From: Flagellimonas lutaonensis
GTDB taxonomy: Bacteria; Bacteroidota; Bacteroidia; Flavobacteriales; Flavobacteriaceae
NCBI RefSeq assembly: GCF_000963865.1
Contig: NZ_CP011071.1
Span: 803,501-867,500, forward strand
DNA length: 64,000 nt
Direction: 5' to 3'
Part shown: positions 37,631-45,997 of the stretch, piece by piece
How positions within the stretch are numbered: position 1 is the first letter of the stretch
How the letters are laid out: every line of letters starts with the position of its first letter
The notes under the pieces: generated by a model
Database searches by the model: none
Seen by the model: only the letters and a program-made list of their open reading frames with translations
Told to the model about the DNA's origin: nothing
Program-made: the position numbers and the translations under genes

Positions 37631-38122
37631 TCAAGAATTGCCAAGAAAGGTACTGTCAAAGGCCAATGGCAACAAATCTGCAATGGACCCGCACTTATAA
37701 ATAGGTCCGCTCTCGCCCCTAAAAAGGATGGTTATGGGCGATTTTTGGCGTTGTTCATATTCCGCAATCGACTGCCTGCAATTGCCACAGGGCGCTGCGG
37801 GGGTCATCAGTTGGGTATCTTTTGATGAAGCACATATCGCTATTGATTTTATGGTTTTTTTAGGATGTTGTGCCCCTGCTTGAAAAATTGCCACGCGCTC
37901 GGCACACAGACCCGATGGGTAAGAGGCGTTCTCTTGGTTGTTGCCCATTATAATTTCCCCGGTTTCCATCATCACTGCCGCTCCCACTGAAAATCTGGAA
38001 TAAGGGGCGTAGGCCTTGGCCCGTGCCTTTTCCGCTTCTTTTATCAGCAATAGTTCTTCGGGCGACAACTCGCTCTCAGAGTCCAAGATTGTCAGTTCAA
38101 AGCCAATATGTCTCTTCTCCAT
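37631..38122 (-). CDS. cdd: Cytidine deaminase
   Basis: 163-residue zinc-dependent deaminase converting cytidine and deoxycytidine to uridines. YAPYSRFSVGAAV near 38-50 binds the nucleoside; the zinc site is Cys73 with catalytic Glu75 (GLCAERVAIF) plus Cys112 and Cys115 (PCGNC). A tetrameric-type Cdd with a short N-terminal extension. It lies between porV and pdhA on the same strand, 74 bp after porV, with a terminator hairpin between. Confidence 0.94.
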   Translation of the reverse strand: MEKRHIGFELTILDSESELSPEELLLIKEAEKARAKAYAPYSRFSVGAAVMMETGEIIMGNNQENASYPSGLCAERVAIFQAGAQHPKKTIKSIAICASSKDTQLMTPAAPCGNCRQSIAEYEQRQKSPITILFRGESGPIYKCGSIADLLPLAFDSTFLGNS

Positions 38123-38140
38123 AAAAAATAAGGTATTGCC

Positions 38141-38148
38141 TAAAAATA
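38141..38148 (-). promoter_or_regulatory. Putative cdd promoter next to porV terminator
   Basis: Minus-strand TATTTTTA starts two bases after the terminator stem of porV and ends 18 bp before the cdd ATG. One mismatch to TAnnTTTG. Confidence 0.35.
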
Positions 38149-38150
38149 AG

Positions 38151-38174
38151 AAAACCTGTCAATCGACAGGTTTT
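38151..38174 (-). terminator. porV terminator hairpin
   Basis: Perfect 10-bp stem AAAACCTGTC-GATT-GACAGGTTTT (minus strand), followed by CTTATTTTTA. It could also work from the + strand but there is no + gene upstream. Confidence 0.75.
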
Positions 38175-38196
38175 AAAATTGTTTGTTGGGTCTTAA

Positions 38197-39351
38197 CTAG
38201 TCGTTATAGAATTCCTCACCCAAATTAAACGTGAGTGAAAAACGCAAAGTGTTCTCCAGCGGATTTCTGACCTGCGAGGTCGAGAACAGGTATGACAAGT
38301 CTATCTGTGCCGCCTTGAACTTAAACCCGGCACCCAATGTGAAAAATTGTCGGGAACCTTTTTCTTCGCTCTCGTTGAAATAACCCGTTCGCAACATAAA
38401 CACATCTTGATAGCTATACTCGGCACCCAATGCCCATGTAATCTCTTTCAGCTCTTCACTGAAACCGTCGGGGGCATCTCCCAGCGATTCAAAAACTCCG
38501 TTGAAGAAACTGATCTGTTGGTACTCATTGTTATCTTCGGCATCAATGTCTCCATCACCATCAAAATCGCGTGGTGTAGGCACCATTAACTTGTTGAACT
38601 CTGTGTGCAGCCCCAAGGTGTTGTCGGCATCAAAAATAAAGTCAAAGCCAGCACCAAATTTTAAATTGGTGGGCAAGAAATTTTCTTGGCCCCCTTCGTC
38701 ATATTGTATTTTTCCACCTAGGTTCGAAAGATTGAAACCGGCCCTCCATCGACCGTCAAAACTGTTATAGGCAATTTCACGCGAACGGTAAAAACCGGCC
38801 ACATCTACCGCAAAGGCGTTGGCTGCTTGAGAATCTACATTCTGTACCTCTTGAAACCTCAGATTGGAACTGATGAAACGACCACCGACTGCCATCGAAA
38901 AGGTCTCGCTCAACTTCAAGGAATACGATCCATCAATGGCAAATTCATTTGGCTTGACCAAGGTTGCCTCTTGGTCTATGGTCTGTCGGAGTTCGATCTC
39001 ACCAAGGCCAAAATACCTCAAGCTCACGGCAAAAGCGCTTCTTTCGTTGATTTTGTTGAAATAGTTCGCGTTGAGTAGCGAAACGTCGTTCACGATACTT
39101 TCTAGATACGGGGTATAACTAATGCCAATTCCCATTTTTCGTTCGGCAAATGCAAACTTGGCAGGATTCCATTGTTGCGAAAAGGCATCCACGCTTGTGG
39201 CCACCCCCATATCCCCCATACCTGACGCCCGGGCATCAGAGGCGATATTCAAAAAGGGAACGGCCGTGGTAATTACCCTTTCTTGCTGGCCAAAAGATTT
39301 GAAAAGGCCTACGAATAGAAAGCAAATCAGTAATTTTTTCATTATTCTCAT
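38197..39351 (-). CDS. porV: Type IX secretion outer-membrane protein PorV
   Basis: 384-residue outer-membrane beta-barrel protein. A signal peptide (residues 1-21, ending SFGQ) precedes RVITTAVPFLNIASDARASGMGD, the well-known start of mature PorV. Repeated aromatic beta strands follow and the chain ends in a strand with LTFNLGEEFYND. PorV shuttles cargo from the translocon to the PorU sortase complex in type IX secretion. In Flavobacterium johnsoniae porU sits next to porV and gldJ; here the gene upstream is gldJ with no porU. It may also start at MKK three residues in. Confidence 0.92.
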   Translation of the reverse strand: MRIMKKLLICFLFVGLFKSFGQQERVITTAVPFLNIASDARASGMGDMGVATSVDAFSQQWNPAKFAFAERKMGIGISYTPYLESIVNDVSLLNANYFNKINERSAFAVSLRYFGLGEIELRQTIDQEATLVKPNEFAIDGSYSLKLSETFSMAVGGRFISSNLRFQEVQNVDSQAANAFAVDVAGFYRSREIAYNSFDGRWRAGFNLSNLGGKIQYDEGGQENFLPTNLKFGAGFDFIFDADNTLGLHTEFNKLMVPTPRDFDGDGDIDAEDNNEYQQISFFNGVFESLGDAPDGFSEELKEITWALGAEYSYQDVFMLRTGYFNESEEKGSRQFFTLGAGFKFKAAQIDLSYLFSTSQVRNPLENTLRFSLTFNLGEEFYND

Positions 39352-39741
39352 TTAGTTACAATAATCGTAAAAGTCAAAAAAACACCTCGAAAGATAAAAT
39401 AAATTAGATGTATTACCTGTAAACGGGGGTTTTAACAAATTCTTGTGCATGGCTACACTTTTTTTTGAACTTTTCACCCTGTGATTTATCCATTCGAGGA
39501 AGTTTACTTTGCCAAAATTCCGTAGCTCCATTTTTAGTACAGTGGCTATACTAATTTGGTGTTTGCACCGTTATCAATGTAGCCTTAGTCGGAATAGCAA
39601 GGTTTTTTGTGAACAATTAGCAGTACCACAAAATATCTTGCATTTTTATTCGTTCTAATGGCGAAACCGAATGTAAACACTAATTGAATTATTAAAGAAA
39701 AACGGGTTATGCCCCGATTTCTAAGTACTCAAGCCCAAATT
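39352..39741. other. 390-bp divergent intergenic region between porV and gldJ
   Basis: No gene is seen. The sequence is AT-rich, with poly-T tracts (39469-39477) and no convincing porU remnant on either strand. It must contain promoters for both genes; a TATCTTGC (39638-39645) is the nearest thing to a gldJ -7 box, and no clear porV box was found. Confidence 0.6.
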
Positions 39742-41403
39742 ATGAAAAAACACTCGATAAAGGTCGTACTTTCTTGTGCAGCAATAATGGTAGGCATCAC
39801 GGGCTGTAAAAACTCGTCGTTGTCTTCGTCAAAAAACATTTCTCGAGCCACAGGATGGAAGATCAATGCCAAAGAAGGCGGTTTTCAGTACAACTCTGAT
39901 TTTAAAGAGCAAGAGACCCCTCCGGGAACCGTGTTCATCGAAGGCGGAACCTTTACCAAAGGTAGGGTGCAAGACGATGTGATGCATGACTGGAACAATA
40001 CTCCCACCCAACAGCACGTGCAATCGTTCTACATGGATGAGACCGAGGTGACCAACAAAATGTACATGGAGTACCTTGACTACCTAAAAAAGGTATATCC
40101 ACCCGAAAATCCGAGGTACGAAAACATTTATAAGGGAGCGTTGCCAGATACATTGGTCTGGCGAAACAGGCTTGGTTTCAACGAAACGATGACCAACAAC
40201 TACCTAAGGCATCCTGCCTACGCAGAATACCCGGTTGTGGGCGTAAACTGGGTCCAGGCCACCCAATTCGCCGAATGGAGAACCGATAGGGTAAACGAAT
40301 TGATGTTGGCCAAAGAGGGCTACCTTCAAGAAGAGGCCCTTTACAGCGCCTTGAACGGTGAGGTTGAAGGCACCTTTAGCACAGAGGCTTATTTGAACAA
40401 CCCCGAATCTGTATATGGGGGGCAAATTGACTCTCTGCAAGGCAAAAAGAAAAAAGATTCTATTCCCGTCTTTGCAAAAAGAAGCAGTGGTGTTTTGATG
40501 CCTGAATATCGATTGCCCACTGAAACCGAATGGGAATATGCGGCCCAAGCCCTCGTAGGCACAAGGGAATACAACAATTATAGAGGAAGGAAAAAATATC
40601 CTTGGGAAGGTGACTATACCCGTAATGGCCAACGTGTGGGCCGTGGCGATCAGTTGGCGAACTTCAAACAAGGAAAAGGCGATTATGGTGGAATTGCAGG
40701 TTGGTCAGATGATGGTGCCGATATCACGGCCCCGGTAAAATCATACAAACCAAACGATTTTGGTCTTTACGATATGGCCGGAAACGTCTCTGAGTGGGTG
40801 GCCGATGTTTACCGACCCATAGTCGACGATGAAATCAGTGATTTTAATTACTTCAGGGGCAACATCTATACGAAAAAAGCCATTGGCGAAGATGGTAAGG
40901 TCAAGATATTGAAAGATTCAATCGTCTATGATACCTTGCCAAACGGAAGGATTGTTGCAATCAATCTTCCTGGCGAGATCAAAGAAGAACCCGTTGGAGA
41001 GGAAGAAACCTACTTGAGGATCAACTTCTCAAAAAGTGACAACAGAGGGTATCGCGATGGTGATCCAGGCTCGTCAAGATTTTTCGAACGCTTCAGCGAT
41101 GACGAAGACGATGCCAGAAGAATGTACGACTCGCCACAGCACAAGGTTGAGCGCGACTCGACCGGCAAAATCTTGCGACAGTACGATACCTCGAACTTCA
41201 GAACCTCTTTGATAAACGACGAGGTAAGGGTCTACAAAGGTGGTTCTTGGCGCGATAGGGCCTACTGGCTAGATCCTGCGCAGCGTAGATACCTACCACA
41301 GTACATGGCTACAGATGATATAGGCTTTAGATGTGCCATGTCACGGGTCGGTTCAAAATCAAAGACAAAAAACAAGAGTGTACGGCACAAAAAAGCCAAA
41401 TAA
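39742..41403 (+). CDS. gldJ: Gliding motility lipoprotein GldJ
   Basis: 553-residue lipoprotein essential for gliding and type IX secretion in flavobacteria. A signal peptide with lipobox GITGC (Cys20) is followed by a formylglycine-enzyme-type (FGE-sulfatase) domain: ETPPGTVFIEGGTFTKG near 57, LPTETEWEYAAQA near 256, SYKPNDFGLYDMAGNVSEWV near 335-354 and a C-terminal VYKGGSWRDRAYWLDP. It does not have the Cys pair of active FGE. The ATG at 39742 gives the lipoprotein signal; the longer frame adds 11 residues before it. Confidence 0.95.
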   Translation: MKKHSIKVVLSCAAIMVGITGCKNSSLSSSKNISRATGWKINAKEGGFQYNSDFKEQETPPGTVFIEGGTFTKGRVQDDVMHDWNNTPTQQHVQSFYMDETEVTNKMYMEYLDYLKKVYPPENPRYENIYKGALPDTLVWRNRLGFNETMTNNYLRHPAYAEYPVVGVNWVQATQFAEWRTDRVNELMLAKEGYLQEEALYSALNGEVEGTFSTEAYLNNPESVYGGQIDSLQGKKKKDSIPVFAKRSSGVLMPEYRLPTETEWEYAAQALVGTREYNNYRGRKKYPWEGDYTRNGQRVGRGDQLANFKQGKGDYGGIAGWSDDGADITAPVKSYKPNDFGLYDMAGNVSEWVADVYRPIVDDEISDFNYFRGNIYTKKAIGEDGKVKILKDSIVYDTLPNGRIVAINLPGEIKEEPVGEEETYLRINFSKSDNRGYRDGDPGSSRFFERFSDDEDDARRMYDSPQHKVERDSTGKILRQYDTSNFRTSLINDEVRVYKGGSWRDRAYWLDPAQRRYLPQYMATDDIGFRCAMSRVGSKSKTKNKSVRHKKAK

Positions 41404-41422
41404 AAACAACATGTTTTGATAT

Positions 41423-41455
41423 AAAAACCCTGATTGAAAAGTCAGGGTTTTTTTT
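41423..41455 (+). terminator. gldJ terminator hairpin
   Basis: AACCCTGA-TTGAAAAG-TCAGGGTT stem (41426-41449) followed by a run of T to 41455. It ends 11 bp before the murF ATG. The last T and A of this run begin a TATCTTCG -7-like box, so murF's promoter overlaps it. Confidence 0.85.
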
Positions 41456-41462
41456 ATCTTCG
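41455..41462 (+). promoter_or_regulatory. Putative murF promoter overlapping gldJ terminator
   Basis: TATCTTCG (one mismatch to TAnnTTTG) with TTG in the hairpin loop (41434-41436) 18 bp upstream, close to the Bacteroidetes spacing. Transcription would begin around 41467, the murF ATG itself. Confidence 0.4.
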
Positions 41463-41466
41463 ACCC

Positions 41467-42741
41467 ATGACTTTAACCGCACTTCACAAGCTGTTTTTAG
41501 AGCATCCGAAAATCTGTACCGATACACGTAAAATTGAAAAGGGCTGTCTCTTTTTTGCCCTGAAGGGCCCAAACTTCAATGGCAATGCATTTGCATCTAA
41601 TGCAATAGAAAAAGGGGCCGTCCACGCGGTCATCGATGAAAAAGAATTCCATGTAGAAGGGAAGACCATTCTTGTAGAGAATGCTTTGGAAACATTGCAG
41701 AAACTTTCTATCTACCATCGTAATTACAGCAATGCGAAGGTGATTTCGCTCACGGGAAGCAATGGAAAAACGACCACCAAAGAGCTGATCCATGCCGTGC
41801 TTTCAAAAAAATACAAGACCATCGCCACCAAGGGCAACCTCAACAACCACATCGGGGTTCCACTGACGTTGCTTTCAATTCAACCAGATACCGAGATGGC
41901 CATTGTTGAAATGGGTGCCAACCATCAGGGCGAAATCGCCTTTCTCTCTGGCATTTCTCAGCCCGACTATGGCTATATCACCAATTTTGGCAAAGCCCAT
42001 CTTGAAGGTTTCGGTGGTGTCGAAGGGGTTATTAAAGGAAAAAGCGAGCTTTACAATTACCTATTGGCCAATGACCGGTATGTTTTCATGAATGCCGATG
42101 ACCCCATACAAAGGCAAAAGCTGGCATCGTACACCAAAAAAATAGGCTTTAGCACACACGACCCTCAATACTACATCATACGGCCCATAATGACCAATCC
42201 TTTTCTGGAAGTGGCTTTTGACGACCTTCAGGTAAAAACCCAATTGATCGGTGAATATAACTTTACAAACTGTGCCATTGCCATAACCATGGGCAAGTAT
42301 TTCAATGTACCCGTTGAAGACATCAAAAAGGCCATAGAAGCATATAGGCCACAGAACAACCGCTCAGAGGTAATCGAAAAAAACGGCCACCGAATCATCT
42401 TGGATGCCTACAATGCCAATCCTACCAGCATGATGGCGGCATTGAACAGCTTCAAGGCCATCGAAGGCGAGAACAAGGTGCTTTTTTTGGGAGATATGTT
42501 CGAATTGGGTGATGCGGCCCACGAAGAACACCAAAAAATATCGGAAGCCATTGGCAATCTCGGTTTTGAAACAGCCTATTTGATCGGCGACAATTTTGGC
42601 AAAACGGAGAATGGTTATCCCAAGTTTGAAAGCTTTGATGAGATCAGGGATTATCTGACCAAACATCCTTTACCGCCTTCCACCATTCTTATAAAGGGAT
42701 CACGGGGAATGGCATTGGAACGTTTGTTGGAAATTCTGTAG
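41467..42741 (+). CDS. murF: UDP-MurNAc-tripeptide:D-alanyl-D-alanine ligase
   Basis: 424-residue Mur ligase that adds D-Ala-D-Ala to the cell-wall precursor in the cytoplasm. The N-terminal domain begins LTALHKLFLEHPKICTDTRK; the P-loop SLTGSNGKTTTKEL is near 95-108, KGNLNNHIGVPLTLL near 122, EMGANHQGEI near 147 and the substrate motif DAYNANPTSMMAAL near 317. The chosen ATG at 41467 excludes 11 residues that would overlap the terminator. It is the gene downstream of gldJ, an order shared with other flavobacteria. Confidence 0.95.
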   Translation: MTLTALHKLFLEHPKICTDTRKIEKGCLFFALKGPNFNGNAFASNAIEKGAVHAVIDEKEFHVEGKTILVENALETLQKLSIYHRNYSNAKVISLTGSNGKTTTKELIHAVLSKKYKTIATKGNLNNHIGVPLTLLSIQPDTEMAIVEMGANHQGEIAFLSGISQPDYGYITNFGKAHLEGFGGVEGVIKGKSELYNYLLANDRYVFMNADDPIQRQKLASYTKKIGFSTHDPQYYIIRPIMTNPFLEVAFDDLQVKTQLIGEYNFTNCAIAITMGKYFNVPVEDIKKAIEAYRPQNNRSEVIEKNGHRIILDAYNANPTSMMAALNSFKAIEGENKVLFLGDMFELGDAAHEEHQKISEAIGNLGFETAYLIGDNFGKTENGYPKFESFDEIRDYLTKHPLPPSTILIKGSRGMALERLLEIL

Positions 42742-42749
42742 AAAAATTG

Positions 42750-42824
42750 TGGAGTATACTGGATTCGAACCAGTGACCTCTGCCCTGTCAAGGCAGCGCT
42801 CTAAACCAACTGAGCTAATACTCC
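42750..42824 (-). tRNA. tRNA-Val (anticodon GAC)
   Basis: 75-nt cloverleaf on the minus strand. Acceptor GGAGTAT pairs with ATACTCC; D stem GCTC/GAGC; anticodon arm CTGCC-TTGACAG-GGCAG with GAC; T arm ACTGG-TTCGAAT-CCAGT; CCA is not encoded. GAC reads GUC and GUU Val codons. A second Val tRNA is at 50448. Confidence 0.96.
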
Positions 42825-42852
42825 TAAAAGGGGGTGCAATATCGGAAATTTA

Positions 42853-43263
42853 TCACCAATCTCCATACTCTGCAGAATTCTTTTGTGTTTCGTGCAGCGT
42901 TATGCGCAGTTTTTGCCCGGGCTTCAGTTCAGGCTTCAATATATCATAGATGACCTTCACAAAATTTTCGGTCGAAGGTAGAATATGCTCAAACTCCGGG
43001 CAATCTTCATTTAGGTTCTTATGGTCAAACCTGTCTTCTACTTTTTCCTTGATCAACTGCCCCAACTGCGCTAAATCCATTACAAAACCGGTGTCTTGGT
43101 CCACTTCGCCCCTGATTCTCACCTCAAGGTCAAAATTGTGTCCGTGATAATTCGGACTGTTACATTTTCCAAACACCTCAACATTTTTCTCTTGGCTCCA
43201 TTTGGGGTTGTGCAGCCTGTGTGCAGCATTGAAATGGGCCTTTCTGCAAATTGTCGCAATCAT
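42853..43263 (-). CDS. 6-pyruvoyl-tetrahydropterin synthase/QueD-family protein
   Basis: 136-residue T-fold enzyme. Zinc-binding His15 (AHFNAAHRLH), His40 and His42 (NYHGHNFD) and catalytic Cys34 (FGKCNSP) are present, and STENFVKVIYDIL near 98 is the family C-terminal motif. The Cys-x3-His arrangement fits 6-carboxytetrahydropterin synthase (QueD, queuosine route) or pyruvoyl-tetrahydropterin synthase; sequence alone does not settle which. ATG 43263 is preferred to the longer start. It stands between tRNA-Val and the terminator of the sus operon. Confidence 0.9.
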   Translation of the reverse strand: MIATICRKAHFNAAHRLHNPKWSQEKNVEVFGKCNSPNYHGHNFDLEVRIRGEVDQDTGFVMDLAQLGQLIKEKVEDRFDHKNLNEDCPEFEHILPSTENFVKVIYDILKPELKPGQKLRITLHETQKNSAEYGDW

Positions 43264-43313
43264 GCTGCGAAGTAAAGAAAAAAACCGGTAATAACCAGTA
43301 GACAATTACCAAC

Positions 43314-43343
43314 AAAAAAAGGCCGCCCGATGGGGCGGCCCTT
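43314..43343 (-). terminator. Terminator of the susC-susD-lipoprotein operon
   Basis: GGCCGCCC-CATC-GGGCGGCC stem (43321-43340) followed on the minus strand by seven T. It lies 17 bp after the stop at 43357. Confidence 0.9.
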
Positions 43344-43356
43344 TAAAATTTGCTGC

Positions 43357-44223
43357 TTATAGATTGTTCAAACAGTAATCGAGCAGTTCTGCATCTACCG
43401 GTGGGTTTGGACTAATGTCGACCACCGTATTTCCGTTGGCTGAAATTACCGTGGCGGAAACCTCTTCATCAAAAGCTCCTGATGTAAACACGATTGAAAT
43501 CTCTTGTGCACCATCGGGCACTGTAAAGGTTGTGGTTCCCGAAGCCCCATTGTCCAATGTGTAGCTTGTTGCCTCCCCGTCTATGGTTACGACAAGGGCG
43601 GCATCGTTCCAGCCATCCCCAAAGGAATCCTGAAAATTGATGGTCCACACCCCTGGTGTTGGCACTGTTGGTGGACAAACCACTGTGGACACATATGCAA
43701 ATGGTGAGCTAAAGAAAGACCCGCTGGCCACAGTGCCCGCGGCATTGTTTGTGAAAACACGACCATCTGTCAATTGGGCCTCAAGCCTAAAACTGAACTG
43801 ATCACCACCTTCCACATCATCAAAATCAATGCCTGTTGCGGCAAGTGCCTCTGCATAACTTATGGTGAGGTCACCTCTAGGCAACCCAAATGGCCCAGTG
43901 GTAAAATCGGCAGGAGTAAGGGTCACTATCAAATTCTCACCAGTGCTTAGATCGCCTCCAGCTGTTGTATTGTCAACAAATGATACAAACACCCGCACTT
44001 CTTGAAGTAGGTTTCCATTTTCTTTGTCTTGGACTTCAAGCGTAACACCCCATTCAGAGCTGGTATCAAAAATATTGAAGCTCGAGCTGATGGTATTGAC
44101 CGTTCTTAATATCAACCCTCTTTCGACTGTGTCGAAAACTTGGTCTATTATTTTATCATCGGCGCTGCAGGCCATCATTAAAACCCCAATCGCAATCGCC
44201 AAATATCTTTTTATGTTTTTCAT
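43357..44223 (-). CDS. Lipoprotein downstream of susCD, unknown ligand
   Basis: 288-residue lipoprotein; signal peptide ends LMMACSADD (lipobox Cys19). I do not recognise a named family for the first 170 residues, which look like beta-rich Ig-type domain (TLEVQDKENGNLLQEVRVFVSF). The last 90 residues have NFQDSFGDGWNDAALVVTIDG, a Bacteroidetes beta-sandwich motif often found in surface and secreted proteins. As third gene of the susC-susD set it may be a surface-exposed binding partner, as SusE/SusF are in Bacteroides; that is an inference. Confidence 0.8.
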   Translation of the reverse strand: MKNIKRYLAIAIGVLMMACSADDKIIDQVFDTVERGLILRTVNTISSSFNIFDTSSEWGVTLEVQDKENGNLLQEVRVFVSFVDNTTAGGDLSTGENLIVTLTPADFTTGPFGLPRGDLTISYAEALAATGIDFDDVEGGDQFSFRLEAQLTDGRVFTNNAAGTVASGSFFSSPFAYVSTVVCPPTVPTPGVWTINFQDSFGDGWNDAALVVTIDGEATSYTLDNGASGTTTFTVPDGAQEISIVFTSGAFDEEVSATVISANGNTVVDISPNPPVDAELLDYCLNNL

Positions 44224-44241
44224 AAATCTCAATTTTAAATT

Positions 44242-45975
44242 TTAGTTAGCTGGAGGGAATGAAGGTCCTGCAGGGTTGTTGTCCCAGAATACCTGTACCG
44301 TATGGTCAGACTTTTGGGTTATGTTCGGATTTGCCGTAACCGCCTGGTTCGGATAGAACATTGACCTAGGGAACGCCCCTGGACTTGGCTCCCTGTTGGG
44401 TTGCAAAGTGGTGGGAAAACCCGTTCTTCTATAGAAATTATAGCTCTCGATTCCGTTGCCATAATGGCTCACCAAGAACTGCTCAGCAAAAACATTCCAC
44501 TTGTCATCGCCGGTGGCCGCATTGAAATCTGCAATCACATCTGCCACAAAATCGTTTACATCAGCTGCGGAAGGGGCAAATGAAAGATCTGCAGCGGGAT
44601 CGTTGCTGCCGAACGATTGAACCTTAGTAATCTGCTTGTTGAGGGCTCTTTCAAGTGCAACCGCAGCCGCCCCTGTATCACCGGATGCCAATGCCATTTC
44701 TGCAATCCAAAAATCGACCATATAAGCGTTCAGTATTGGAGTTATGCCCAGACCTCCGGCCCCAAATGAATTCGGATTGCTGTTCTGTGCAATGGCCTCA
44801 AAGCTATTGTCGTCAAAACGGCCGCCTGCAGGATAGACCCCATAGGTACTTCTCAAGAGCCCATCAGGAGGTGTTCCTTCGTCATCACCATGGTCCCTAC
44901 CCCAATAACCGTTTGGCAGATTGCAGAAAGTAAAGCCGCCAGAAACATAGTGCGCAGGTGGCGTTTGCAGTGAGCACCTCAGAACCTCTTCATTTGGTGG
45001 GTCTTCTTGCCCTGGAGAGGTGGGTGACTGTCGATAGAAATAATAGCGTATTCTGGGATCATCATTGGTCTGCATCTGGTTCATGAGCCAATTGGAGTTG
45101 TAGTCACCCGCACCGGCCGAAGCATAGTTCAAGCCATATCGAGGGTGCCGTGTATCTGGCTGTGAAGCGCTGGTTCCGGTCCAAGTCCAATCCAAATCAT
45201 CGGCGTTGTCTTGAATATAGTCACCAGAAGCTACGATGGCATTGAAACTTGCCATGGCCGATGGATCTACCAGCCTTCGTTGGTTATAAATCTTCAGTTT
45301 CAATGTATTGGCCGCCTTGGTCCATTTTGAGTAATCGTTCCCATAGAAGTAATCAGTACTCGGATTGGTGGAAGCGGTATTGTTGAAATTCACAATTGCT
45401 TGGTCCAACAGGGCCAAGGCCGCATCGTAAACCGAGGCTCCATCATCCAACGAAGGGTTCAATATCTCTGGTGCCTGAACTGCTTCAGTGTAGGGAACAT
45501 CCCCAAAGAAATCAACCAAAGACACCATGACATAGGCTTCGATAAACTGGGAAATCCCTAAGTGCCTGGTCAATCCGGTCTCTTCTGCCACCGGGGTCAG
45601 ATTTCTGATATCGAATAGGATACCCCTATAGGCATTGTCCCATTCATCATCTGTATCGATATCTTGATAACCACTTTGATAATCACGGCTATTGTACGCC
45701 TGCAGTCTGGTAAGCTCCATTCCCAAAACAGAGAGTCCATCGCCATTTACGTTACCTCCCGTTTGAAAATTGTCTTGTGGGTCGCCCGTGGCATCACCAT
45801 CGATGTGCCTTGCAAAATCTTCTTGAATGGAGTTCAAGAAGAAATCTGGACTTGCCTGGGCAGGTGTCAAAAAGTTTGGGTCTTCGGTAAGGTCGAGCTC
45901 GTTGGTCTCGCATGAAGCCATTACCAACAGTGCCGAACTAAAAGCCAGTTTGAAATATGTCTGTAGTCTTTTCAT
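44242..45975 (-). CDS. susD: SusD/RagB-family surface lipoprotein
   Basis: 577-residue outer-membrane lipoprotein. The signal peptide ends VMASCETN (lipobox Cys near 22). ELDLTEDPNFLTPAQASPDFFLNSI is the start typical of the SusD-like_2 group, and helical TPR-like segments fill the middle (WTKAANTLKLKIYNQ near 209). SusD forms the lid on the SusC barrel and captures the nutrient ligand. An upstream ATG (45996) 2 bp after the susC stop would add seven residues. No carbohydrate-active enzyme gene lies nearby, so the ligand cannot be guessed. Confidence 0.92.
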   Translation of the reverse strand: MKRLQTYFKLAFSSALLVMASCETNELDLTEDPNFLTPAQASPDFFLNSIQEDFARHIDGDATGDPQDNFQTGGNVNGDGLSVLGMELTRLQAYNSRDYQSGYQDIDTDDEWDNAYRGILFDIRNLTPVAEETGLTRHLGISQFIEAYVMVSLVDFFGDVPYTEAVQAPEILNPSLDDGASVYDAALALLDQAIVNFNNTASTNPSTDYFYGNDYSKWTKAANTLKLKIYNQRRLVDPSAMASFNAIVASGDYIQDNADDLDWTWTGTSASQPDTRHPRYGLNYASAGAGDYNSNWLMNQMQTNDDPRIRYYFYRQSPTSPGQEDPPNEEVLRCSLQTPPAHYVSGGFTFCNLPNGYWGRDHGDDEGTPPDGLLRSTYGVYPAGGRFDDNSFEAIAQNSNPNSFGAGGLGITPILNAYMVDFWIAEMALASGDTGAAAVALERALNKQITKVQSFGSNDPAADLSFAPSAADVNDFVADVIADFNAATGDDKWNVFAEQFLVSHYGNGIESYNFYRRTGFPTTLQPNREPSPGAFPRSMFYPNQAVTANPNITQKSDHTVQVFWDNNPAGPSFPPAN

Positions 45976-45997
45976 TTTTCTGTCAATTTTTTTCATC

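Noticed and set aside
39352..39741. A porU remnant between porV and gldJ
   Set aside because: A short frame ending next to porV was translated and shows no sortase-like sequence; it breaks at a stop within about 25 codons.
42750..42824. Reading this tRNA as Asp
   Set aside because: The seven-base loop TTGACAG puts GAC, not GTC, at positions 34-36, so it is a Val tRNA.
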